43,512 bases of DNA, taken from assembly GCA_013297745.1 (NCBI GenBank), contig JAAFIM010000027.1, positions 1-43,512 of the forward strand, in the 5' to 3' direction. This DNA is from Chitinophagales bacterium (GTDB taxonomy: Bacteria > Bacteroidota > Bacteroidia > Chitinophagales > Saprospiraceae). Shown piece by piece: positions 33,678-41,057 of the stretch. The notes under the pieces are model-generated. The model worked only from the letters and a program-made list of their open reading frames with translations. It was not told the DNA's origin and searched no databases. Position 1 is the stretch's first letter. Every line of letters starts with the position of its first letter. A program made the translations under genes and the position numbers.

Positions 33678-35003
33678 ATGTTGCTTATTTATACAACCCA
33701 TATTTTGCCTCGTTTTGAGTATATTATAGGGTTTATTTTTGATAATTTTTTGGCTGATGATTACCAAATTACTACGGATAAAACCTTTTTCTACCAATCC
33801 AATCTGCCCAAAATATATTATCAACCCCAACCCGAATCTACTTTTTCCGCTATCTATCTGCAAGCGGCTAATCTGTTGTTTGAAACGGGTATAAAACCCA
33901 TCCCAATCGCTACCGCAACCTATTCTATAGAAGATAAACCCTACCAACTACTTTTTCCCTCTGCCTCGCCCCAAAGCGTGCTGCCTTTTGACATTTTTGC
34001 CTTTTGCTTTCTGCTGTTGTCGCGTTATGAGGAGCATTTGCCCTATTCGCCAGATGCGCACGGGCGTTTTTCTGCCTCACAAAGCCTTTCGCTAAAATAT
34101 AATCACCTACATTTGCCCATTATCAACATTTTATGCGAACATTTTATCCACAAATTGGCGCAAATATACCCCCAACTTCAGCCGAAAAAGCCCACTTATC
34201 GCCTGCAACTGTCTTATGATATTGATTATATGCGCGCTTTTTTAGGAAAGGGATTTATACGACAAATGGGGGCTTTATCCAAAAACTTTTTTACGGGACA
34301 CTGGAAACTGTTAGCCTTGCAAATTGCCACTTTAGCCCGTTTAAAACCCGATTTATACAATACTTTTGCTTATTTGGATAGTTTGCATCAACGTTACGAC
34401 CAACGCCCGCGCTATTTTTTCCTAACCGCAAAATGGCATACTTATGATAAAAACACCCCTACGACCTCGCCCATTTTTGCCCAAACTGTGCAACAAGTTG
34501 CCGCCCGTTATCCTATAGGTTTGCATCCTTCTTATCAATCCAATAGCTATTCGCAATTGTTGCAAACGGAAAAAAACAGGTTAGAAACCATCTCCCAACA
34601 GCCGATTATTGCTTCTCGCCAACATTTTCTCAAGTTACATTTGCCCCAAACTTATCAAAATTTGTTGGATGTTGGTATTCAAACCGATTTTTCTATGGGT
34701 TATGCCGATGCTTGCGGGTTTCGGGCGGGTACAAACCTACCTTTTTGTTGGTACGACCTTAGCCGAGAAAAGATAACCAGTTTAGAAATTCAGCCGTTGC
34801 TGTTGATGGATGTTACCTTACGCGATTATTTAAAATTATCCCCTGCGCAAGCCTTGCGGTTGTGTTTAGATTATTTGCAAACGGTGCGCCGATACGGGGG
34901 AAATTTATCCGTTTTATTCCACAACAATTCCTTTTGTGAGAACTTGGGTTGGGAGGGCTGGCGGGCTATGTACGAAGAATTTTTAGCTGCTGCGTATCAA
35001 TAA
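33678..35003 (+). CDS. Polysaccharide-deacetylase-like protein (DUF7033 head)
   Basis: The 441 residues match a common Bacteroidota arrangement. An N-terminal DUF7033-type region (~1-165; VLPFDIFAFCFLLLSRYEE) is followed by an NodB-like (beta/alpha)7 domain. In the latter, LQLSYDIDYMRAF supplies the first aspartates, PIGLHPSYQSN the second-motif histidine, and a closing SVLFHNNSF the final motif. The usual metal H-x3-H is only partly recognisable, so activity is uncertain. It may trim N-acetyl groups from an envelope or exopolysaccharide. No signal peptide is seen. It starts 13 bp past a terminator, so its own promoter must overlap that hairpin region. Confidence 0.8.
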   Translation: MLLIYTTHILPRFEYIIGFIFDNFLADDYQITTDKTFFYQSNLPKIYYQPQPESTFSAIYLQAANLLFETGIKPIPIATATYSIEDKPYQLLFPSASPQSVLPFDIFAFCFLLLSRYEEHLPYSPDAHGRFSASQSLSLKYNHLHLPIINILCEHFIHKLAQIYPQLQPKKPTYRLQLSYDIDYMRAFLGKGFIRQMGALSKNFFTGHWKLLALQIATLARLKPDLYNTFAYLDSLHQRYDQRPRYFFLTAKWHTYDKNTPTTSPIFAQTVQQVAARYPIGLHPSYQSNSYSQLLQTEKNRLETISQQPIIASRQHFLKLHLPQTYQNLLDVGIQTDFSMGYADACGFRAGTNLPFCWYDLSREKITSLEIQPLLLMDVTLRDYLKLSPAQALRLCLDYLQTVRRYGGNLSVLFHNNSFCENLGWEGWRAMYEEFLAAAYQ

Positions 35004-35053
35004 TTATAAATCTAAAAATTACGCGATAGCAAATATATTATTTTTTTACCATT

Positions 35054-35161
35054 GTCCCCACGCGGCGGCGTGGGGCTACTGCTATTCAACCCCTTTGGGG
35101 TTGGCAGATTTGAACCCTGAAAGGGTTCAATAATGGTAGCCCCACGTTATAACGTGGGGAC
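35054..35161. repeat. 108-bp palindromic element of four nested hairpins
   Basis: The ends are GTCCCCACG (35054-35062) and CGTGGGGAC (35153-35161). Inside are CCCCACG/CGTGGGG hairpins at both sides, AACCCC-TTT-GGGGTT, and GAACCCTGAAAGGGTTC. The flanking GGGGCTAC and GTAGCCCC are also inverted, so the whole is an imperfect dyad. It is non-coding and REP/MITE-like, downstream of the deacetylase gene. Confidence 0.65.
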
Positions 35162-35210
35162 GATAAAAAATTAAAGCAACGTATTTTTATTAATCACATT
35201 CCATACACAA

Positions 35211-35247
35211 AAAATCCCCCTTTGCTGATTAGACAAAGGGGGATTTT
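35211..35247. terminator. Bidirectional terminator between deacetylase and phoD
   Basis: AAATCCCCCTTT and AAAGGGGGATTT form a 12-bp stem around an 11-base loop, with A and T runs outside. Confidence 0.9.
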
Positions 35248-35260
35248 TTATTTCCAACGG

Positions 35261-37138
35261 TTATTGTTTTCGGATAAAACGGGTTTGTATCTTGTCGCCC
35301 ATTTGTACTTTTAAAATATATTGTCCTGCCGCCAAATTGGATGGATAAAACCGCTCCGTATGCCAGCCTGTAGCGCGCTCGCCAAAACTTTCCGTTTGTA
35401 GTAATTGCCCCGAAAGGGTGTAAATTTGCACCTGTATTTTTGCCACTTGCGCCAAACTATATTGCAGGGTTATTTCTGTATCAAACGGGTTAGGATATAC
35501 GCCCATTAGCACCGTTTCCAACCGATTGTTATTGTATAAAACACTATTGGTGGGATTGTTTCTAACCTCTAACGGGGCTGGGCTCGGATATAAACGCATA
35601 TCTGCCAAAATTTCTTGGTTGGAAACAATAAGACGTTGTTGTCCGCTATTGACATAATAACTGCTGGTAAAATTATCCGTATAAATTTCCGTGTTGGTGT
35701 TGCTTACCGTATAAAAATGGCAATGGCTGCGTTGTTTATTAACATCCAAAAGCATATAACCGTGTCCTGAAGTTTGGATAAAATAGATATGTGGATTAAC
35801 CGCCAACATACCAGGGATAGCAGCTGGGGGGTTATGATTAGGAGAGCTAACGCTATTGGTGATAAACTCCACTCCAGCCGAACCTGCCCCTGTGCTGGGT
35901 TGGTAAAAGTCTGTAGGCAAATTGCTAGCCCAAGCCGAGTGTAAGTCGCCTGTTAAAACAACCATATTGTTTATATTCTTTTGTAAGATGGTATCAAATA
36001 AACGATTACGCTCTGCCCCGTAACCGTCCCAACCGTCGCCACGGTATAAAATCCCAACAGGCGGATTAATAGAAAGAGGCGCGTACATTTTGGTCATACT
36101 TACCTGTTGGCCGACTATTTGCCATAAAGCTGTGGATGTATCCATATTATTACAAAACCAATCAAATTGTGGGCGGCCTAATATAGTCCTGTTTGGGTTG
36201 GGGTCAATTCCGTTTTGTTGGTCGCGAGCTTGTATGCGCGTATCCAGCATAGAGAGTTGAAATAGGTCTCCCATTCTAAAATTTCTATAAATGCGCTGAC
36301 TGTCTATCATATCTTGGTGGCGAATGGGTAGCCATTCGTAATAGGCTTGTGCTGCGTAACTTTTTCTATCCTCCCAAAGTCCTTCTGTGCTTGCGCTATG
36401 ATTTTGCGCACCGCCTCGCCAAGCATCGTTGGCAGTTTCGTGGTCGTCCCATACGCAGATAAAAGGGTATTGCTGGTGTAATAGTATCAAATCATAGTCT
36501 AATTTATAATAGGAATACCTTAACCGATAATCGGCAAGGTTGATAATCTCATTTGCAGGTTCTACAGGGCGAACATTAGACACAACACCGTTTCCATACT
36601 CGTAAATATAATCGCCTAAATGCAGCAGATAATCAATATCGTTTCTTTTGGATAGAGCATTATAGACGTTAAAAAATCCCGCCTCATAGTTGGCACAAGA
36701 CACAGCAGCCAAACGGATATTATCCACATCCCCTACAGGCAAAGTGCGGGTACGACCTCTTATAGAACGTTGTCCTAGATATTCAAACTCGTAATAATAG
36801 TAACGATTAGGTTGCAAATTTTGAACATCTACCTTAACGCAAAAGTCGCGGTTAGCATCGGTTTGAACTGCTCCGCTATCTATGATTTGGCTTATTGCTG
36901 TGTCGGTAGCTATGCGCCAACGCACTTGAGCCGTGCTGGAGTCGGTGGTAATTCTTGTCCAAAGGATAACTTGTGTAGCCAAAGGGTCGCCAGATGCTAC
37001 CCCGTGAAAAAATGGGGCTAATTCAGCCCTTGCGCCAGAGCGGATAATGTTTTGATAGGCTGGGGCATTAACTTGAGCATAGTTGCAAGTAATAATCGCC
37101 CATAAGCTGAAAATGATACAGGTAAAATTTTTCATCAT
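35261..37138 (-). CDS. phoD: PhoD-family phosphatase/phosphodiesterase with type IX sorting tail
   Basis: The 625 residues include a signal peptide (ends CNYAQ) and a PhoD N-terminal beta domain (FFHGVASGDPLATQVILWTR, ~43-62). The metallophosphatase core includes VSCANYEAGFFN, LLHLGDYIYEY, VWDDHETANDAWRGG, LTGDLHSAW and FITNSVSSPNH, which together provide the Ca/Fe ligands. The last ~75 residues are a Por C-terminal sorting domain (VYPNPFDTEITLQYSLA, ending RFIRKQ), so the protein should leave the cell through the type IX system. It would release phosphate from diesters or monoesters outside the cell. The promoter is near-perfect (37165-37195) and sits next to a 42-bp tandem array. Confidence 0.93.
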   Translation of the reverse strand: MMKNFTCIIFSLWAIITCNYAQVNAPAYQNIIRSGARAELAPFFHGVASGDPLATQVILWTRITTDSSTAQVRWRIATDTAISQIIDSGAVQTDANRDFCVKVDVQNLQPNRYYYYEFEYLGQRSIRGRTRTLPVGDVDNIRLAAVSCANYEAGFFNVYNALSKRNDIDYLLHLGDYIYEYGNGVVSNVRPVEPANEIINLADYRLRYSYYKLDYDLILLHQQYPFICVWDDHETANDAWRGGAQNHSASTEGLWEDRKSYAAQAYYEWLPIRHQDMIDSQRIYRNFRMGDLFQLSMLDTRIQARDQQNGIDPNPNRTILGRPQFDWFCNNMDTSTALWQIVGQQVSMTKMYAPLSINPPVGILYRGDGWDGYGAERNRLFDTILQKNINNMVVLTGDLHSAWASNLPTDFYQPSTGAGSAGVEFITNSVSSPNHNPPAAIPGMLAVNPHIYFIQTSGHGYMLLDVNKQRSHCHFYTVSNTNTEIYTDNFTSSYYVNSGQQRLIVSNQEILADMRLYPSPAPLEVRNNPTNSVLYNNNRLETVLMGVYPNPFDTEITLQYSLAQVAKIQVQIYTLSGQLLQTESFGERATGWHTERFYPSNLAAGQYILKVQMGDKIQTRFIRKQ

Positions 37139-37164
37139 TATATAAATGTTTAAAACAGAAACCG

Positions 37165-37195
37165 CAAAAATAAGCCTTTTTATATTATTATCAAA
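37165..37195 (-). promoter_or_regulatory. phoD promoter
   Basis: On the minus strand TTTG (37192-37195) and TATTTTTG (37165-37172) are spaced by exactly 19 bp, followed by CGGTTTC, 27 bp upstream of the ATG. Confidence 0.82.
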
Positions 37196-37200
37196 ATAAA

Positions 37201-37510
37201 AAATACAATCCTAAACGATATTTATACCCTTTTCAAATTTAGAAACACTATCCTAAACAATTTTTGCCCTATTTCTAACTTTAGAAATACTATTCTAAAC
37301 AATTTTTGCCCTATTTCTAACCTCATAAATACTATTCTAAACAATTTTTGCCCTGTTTTCAACTTAAACAATACAATAAAACCCCTTTTTTATGTTACTT
37401 ATGATTTTAGAAAGGGTATAAAAAACGATATTTGCACCATTTCTGAAGTTGGAAATACCGTCCTAAAAAAATTTTGCCCTATTTCCACCTTTGGAAATAC
37501 GACCCTAAAA
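37201..37510. repeat. 42-bp tandem array, about 7.4 units, abutting the phoD promoter
   Basis: Units start at 37201, 37243, 37285, 37327, 37369, 37411, 37453 and 37495 with no length drift. The consensus includes AAATAC, then CTAAACAATTTTTGCCCTAT, then TTAG. Units 2-4 are nearly identical; units 1, 5 and 6 are diverged. On the minus strand each unit reads as 14 codons (LEIGQKLFRIVF), but stops interrupt units 1 and 5. The rest of the 506-bp gap (37511-37644) holds a terminator only. Confidence 0.92.
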
Positions 37511-37584
37511 CGTGGGAGATGTTGGCGGAGTAAAATCACTATTTTGATAAAGTTAAGTGTTAGTTTTGCAAAAAATGCCATAAG

Positions 37585-37621
37585 CACAAAAAAGCCCCTC
37601 CAGATATTTCTGAAGAGGCTT
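37585..37621 (-). terminator. Terminator of the propeller gene
   Basis: AAGCCCCTCCAGA (37592-37604) pairs with TCTGAAGAGGCTT with a few mismatches; six T follow on the minus strand. Confidence 0.75.
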
Positions 37622-37644
37622 GAGTATTTAGAATGAATTTTTTA

Positions 37645-38682
37645 CTACCAATCCAATTTATACACTTGGATAGTGCCGTCTGATTTGGCGGGTAAAAAGG
37701 GATAATATATCATAAAATCGCCAGTGGGAGATAAGCGGGATTTGTAAAAATCAATAACGGGAATTTTGCCCCGTTTTAGCTCTTCGCCCGTACTGCAATC
37801 AAATTTAATATATTGGTGGTCGGCTACGGTATAGAGGAAGCGATTATCGTCGCTAATGCGCATATCTTCTATATTATCTTTAATAGCGATTGTGGTCATT
37901 TCGCCCGTATTGACATTTTTTACCACAATGACTTTATGCTTGTCAATAACCGCGTAACTCTCCCCAAAAATGTTTAGGGCTATGCGGGGCTTGTGGTTAA
38001 AGTATTCCGTTTCAGCAAAAGTATGCTCTTCAATAACGCTTTGTTTGTTAATATCCCACAGAATAGCCCTTGTTTTGGTGCTAAGTAGCAAATGATTGCC
38101 TTTTTCGGCAAAATACAAGCGCGTAACGGGGGAATTATCGGGATTTGCTAACGTAAGGGTAAGGATTTTATCCAAACTGCTCATTGTGTTGGTATAGAAA
38201 TTAACCACTATCTCATCTTTAGCGGCTACAGCCACAGCCAAAACCCCGCGATGATTTGCCAAAGCCTGCACGGTGTTGTTCTCTTTCCATTCTCTGGTGG
38301 TAAAATATCCCGAAACAAATTGTACAGTGTTGGTATTATCGGCTACCAAAAACTCTTCCGCATAACTATTGCTAACAGCTACTAAACTGTTTTTAAACTC
38401 CTTAGCTATATAATTGCCTTGCCCCTTCAAATCGTAAGTGTAGAGTTGGTTGAGTTTGCGAATAACTGTAAAATTGGTCATAATGTCTTCGGTAATTTCT
38501 ACTCCCGCTACGGTTTGAGTAATCCCCCCAGTAAAATTCCAAACAAATTGGTCAAAAGGGAGTGAAGGGTTGTAAAAAAAATCTTCAGCTTTAATCTCTG
38601 CGATAAGCTTTTGCGCGTGGAGTTGGCTAACTGTGGCCAAACTGCTTGCTGCCATTAGGCAAGAAAAGAATGTTGTTTTCAT
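37645..38682 (-). CDS. Exported WD40-like propeller protein
   Basis: I chose the ATG at 38680-38682 (345 residues), because it begins MKTTFFSCLMAASSLATVSQ with a signal peptide ending QLHAQ. The upstream extension runs through the promoter and part of a direct repeat. The mature part has repeated blades typical of WD40/PQQ-like propellers: RLYFAEKGNHLLLSTKTRA, AILWDINKQSVIEEH, VVKNVNTGEMTTIAI and MRISDDNRFLYTVADHQYI. No catalytic motif is seen. It has no Por tail and no lipobox, so it is likely periplasmic. The ligand is unknown. Confidence 0.82.
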   Translation of the reverse strand: MKTTFFSCLMAASSLATVSQLHAQKLIAEIKAEDFFYNPSLPFDQFVWNFTGGITQTVAGVEITEDIMTNFTVIRKLNQLYTYDLKGQGNYIAKEFKNSLVAVSNSYAEEFLVADNTNTVQFVSGYFTTREWKENNTVQALANHRGVLAVAVAAKDEIVVNFYTNTMSSLDKILTLTLANPDNSPVTRLYFAEKGNHLLLSTKTRAILWDINKQSVIEEHTFAETEYFNHKPRIALNIFGESYAVIDKHKVIVVKNVNTGEMTTIAIKDNIEDMRISDDNRFLYTVADHQYIKFDCSTGEELKRGKIPVIDFYKSRLSPTGDFMIYYPFLPAKSDGTIQVYKLDW

Positions 38683-38777
38683 CGTAAAAAATTTATGAGT
38701 GTGAAAAGAATAAATACCCATCAGCAAAAAACGTGCCAATTTTAACCTTTTGTTAAGGATTATAAAAATTATTTTTT

Positions 38778-38830
38778 CCCATATAAAAAACCCGCCCAAC
38801 TATAGCTGAACGGGTTCGGTTATTATTCTA
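38778..38830. repeat. 53-bp direct repeat, left copy (contains a terminator hairpin)
   Basis: This copy matches 41005-41057 at all but about four positions. It contains the hairpin AACCCG / CGGGTT (near 38789-38816), which also works as terminator for the ptuB-like gene. The two copies bracket the Septu-like operon exactly and nothing else. Confidence 0.88.
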
Positions 38831-38846
38831 TAAATAGAAAGACAAT

Positions 38847-39572
38847 CTAAACGATTGTTTGTAGTAGAGGTGATAAATTTAATTGCACCCAGAGTTGCCG
38901 CGCAAATGCTGCGTATTCTTCTGTTGCTTGTACAGCTTTTTGCATCAGGCTTTGTGCATCTGAATCGCCTTGAGCTGCGTTTATGGCTATATATACCAAT
39001 TGAAAAACAACAGTAGTTCTTTTTTTTAGCAACTCGCGCCTATTGGGAGAGTTTAGCCCAAATATCTTTATCGTTTCTACCCCTTTCGGGTTATTATTGA
39101 TAGCTTCTACTTCCGCTATTTTTGATTGGGGATTATAAATAAAACGCAAAAATTCGTTAGGGGCTTCCCGCGCAGGGTTAATTAAAAGCGGTTGCCCTTG
39201 TGCATCTAAGGGAAATTGTACCCCTTTATGTGGTTTGTTATTACATTTACTGCAGGCTAACAGTAAGTTATCCCATTCAAAACATAATTCTGGATATATG
39301 GATTTAGGCGCAAAGTGTTCTATGTCCCCAAAATCAACCGCGCCTATATTAGACTCGCAATAAGCACATTTATGGTGAAAAACACTAATAAGAGCGTTTT
39401 TAATATCTTTGTGTTGATATTTTTTTTCAGCGGCTTCTTTGGCTATTTTGTTAGTATTACTAGGATTGGCTAAGTATGCGTTGCACTTTTTGTAGTAATC
39501 TATTGTCCAAGCCAGAGCTTTTTTAACTAAGACTTTGGGTTTAGCTTGAGCGTGATTGGAGATAAAAATCAT
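38847..39572 (-). CDS. ptuB: Septu-type HNH nuclease (PtuB-like)
   Basis: The 241 residues include an HNH fold with zinc cysteines C69 and C72 (CAYCE) and C107 and C110 (CSKC), the catalytic H86 in DIEHFAPKS, N102 in WDNLLLACSKC, and H115 in NNKPHKG. The spacing and the E-W-D-N-L-L motif are those of PtuB and TIGR02646-type nucleases. In Septu systems this nuclease is held by the PtuA ATPase and cuts DNA during phage infection. Its ATG overlaps the ATPase stop by 4 bp, so the two are translationally coupled. All nuclease residues are present, so the module looks functional. The same pair occurs as an effector in some retrons, but no reverse transcriptase is near. Confidence 0.88.
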   Translation of the reverse strand: MIFISNHAQAKPKVLVKKALAWTIDYYKKCNAYLANPSNTNKIAKEAAEKKYQHKDIKNALISVFHHKCAYCESNIGAVDFGDIEHFAPKSIYPELCFEWDNLLLACSKCNNKPHKGVQFPLDAQGQPLLINPAREAPNEFLRFIYNPQSKIAEVEAINNNPKGVETIKIFGLNSPNRRELLKKRTTVVFQLVYIAINAAQGDSDAQSLMQKAVQATEEYAAFARQLWVQLNLSPLLQTIV

Positions 39573-40891
39573 TTTAACAAATGCGCGTTTTTTTGAATAT
39601 ATGCATTAATTTCTTTTTGCAAAGGAGTTTTTTCGATGATAATATCCCGAACAAATAAAGTCAATTGTTCATATTCTTCCCCTTGCGCATTGTCGCGTTT
39701 TTTGATAGCTTTTAACTCTTCATAGCGTTCTATTTTCTTTTGCACTTGAGGAGAAAATTCAGAAACTAAGTTAAAGGCGGGGCTGGTTAGCACTTCATCA
39801 ACTGAATACTTATAAATATCGGGTATTGGTTGTATTTCAATTTTTTCCCCTTGTTTTACAAAGCTATAAGTAACTGCTTTTTCGCCTGCACCCAAAGCTA
39901 CTAATGGGCTGTGGGTGGCTACAATAAATTGGAGGTTAGGAAATATACTTTGCAGTTTTAGCGCAATATCACGCTGCCAAATCGGATGTAAATGTATATC
40001 CAATTCATCAATTAACACTACACCCTTTTCTTTTAGTGCGTCCTCGCTTTCTGGGAAAGCCTCTATTAAACGCCAAATAAGGTCGCCAGCTAAAGCCATA
40101 ATACTTCTAAAACCGTCAGATAAGGCTATAGTGGAGACTTCAGTACCGTTGATATTAAACCATATTTTACCGTTTTCGTCTATACGGCTAAAAAAATTAT
40201 TTTCGGGTAATAATTCGTTTATAGCTTTAATGCCCAAATTTTTTTGATGTGAGGCAATTTTATCGTTAGGGTTTTTTGCTAATTTGTAATCTATATGCAC
40301 TAACCAAGTTTCAAAGGCTTCAAGGGATTTATCCTCTTGGAATTGGGTGAAAAAGTTGCTAAAACGGGATGGAGATTGTAGAGTAGGGGTAAAAATACGA
40401 TTTTCACGAGTTAATCTTCTAAAAGCACCATAGCCAGCTGCAAACCAAGTTTTTCCTTTAGGGATTAAGACGTTGTTACGCAGCCAGGTTAAAATTTTAT
40501 CCGAGTTTTCAACTATCGTAGGGTCTGTATATTCTTTATTTCTAATACTTATTTTTTTGCTGCCAGTAATAAAATAAGTATAACCGAATTTTGTTCGTTG
40601 TGCTTTATCACCGCCAAATTTGTTTTCATCATTTTCATCTTGGTGAATAGTAATAGAAATTTTGCCAAATTTACTTTCATCTTTCAACCAGCCTTCAGGG
40701 CGATTCAATAATTGCTTTGCGCCTTCGGGTCCTGCCAACAGAAGTGCGAGGGCATTTAGTACAGTAGTTTTACCTGTGCCATTTTCACCTAGTAAGGTAA
40801 TCCATTTATGGGCTGCTTTATTAGTACCCATTTTTATGGTTTGGTTATCAAAGCATTTTATATTTTCTAATCTAATTTCTTCCACCCACAT
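39569..40891 (-). CDS. ptuA: Septu-type ATPase (PtuA-like)
   Basis: The 440 residues include an SMC/ABC-type head: Walker A GENGTGKT at 35-42, signature-like LSDGFRSIMALAGDL near 250-265, Walker B VVLIDELD with D295 and E296, and switch histidine in FIVATHSPLV near 327. Entry strand EEIRLENIKCFDNQTI is typical of AAA_15/AAA_23 proteins. It partners the HNH nuclease encoded right after it, which defines the Septu layout. PtuA oligomers hold PtuB inactive until infection changes nucleotide levels. That mechanism is known for characterised systems and inferred here. A good promoter element lies 58 bp upstream. Confidence 0.88.
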   Translation of the reverse strand: MWVEEIRLENIKCFDNQTIKMGTNKAAHKWITLLGENGTGKTTVLNALALLLAGPEGAKQLLNRPEGWLKDESKFGKISITIHQDENDENKFGGDKAQRTKFGYTYFITGSKKISIRNKEYTDPTIVENSDKILTWLRNNVLIPKGKTWFAAGYGAFRRLTRENRIFTPTLQSPSRFSNFFTQFQEDKSLEAFETWLVHIDYKLAKNPNDKIASHQKNLGIKAINELLPENNFFSRIDENGKIWFNINGTEVSTIALSDGFRSIMALAGDLIWRLIEAFPESEDALKEKGVVLIDELDIHLHPIWQRDIALKLQSIFPNLQFIVATHSPLVALGAGEKAVTYSFVKQGEKIEIQPIPDIYKYSVDEVLTSPAFNLVSEFSPQVQKKIERYEELKAIKKRDNAQGEEYEQLTLFVRDIIIEKTPLQKEINAYIQKNAHLLK

Positions 40892-40948
40892 ATTGATAAA
40901 GGTATTTTGTTAATTCTTTAATAGTTTTAAAAATTTGGAAATGCGCTG

Positions 40949-40956
40949 CAAAGATA
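40949..40956 (-). promoter_or_regulatory. -7 element of the Septu-like operon
   Basis: The minus strand reads TATCTTTG followed by CAGCGC. The surrounding 17 bp are identical to those in front of the NYN gene at 866-882. No clear -33 box. Confidence 0.6.
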
Positions 40957-41004
40957 GTTATTATTTATAAAATAAAAAAATATAGCCAATAATAAGCACT
41001 TTCC

Positions 41005-41057
41005 CCCATATAAAAAACCCGCCCAACGATAGCTGAACGGGTTTGGTGATTATTCTA
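41005..41057. repeat. 53-bp direct repeat, right copy (3' end and terminator of the metallophosphatase gene)
   Basis: It covers the last two sense codons plus stop of the 41050-41985 gene and its hairpin AACCCG/CGGGTT (near 41015-41043). The matching left copy is at 38778-38830, about 2.2 kb away in the same orientation. Confidence 0.88.

Noticed and set aside
37201-37510. CRISPR array
   Set aside because: The 42-bp units follow each other without spacers, similarity runs through the whole unit, and no cas gene is present.
37399-37587. 62-residue ORF over the 42-bp array
   Set aside because: It covers only two or three units; other units in the same frame contain stops, so coding status is not supported.
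38847-40891. Retron effector operon (ATPase plus HNH)
   Set aside because: No reverse transcriptase gene and no msr-msd-like structure is found between the direct repeats or nearby, so stand-alone Septu is simpler.
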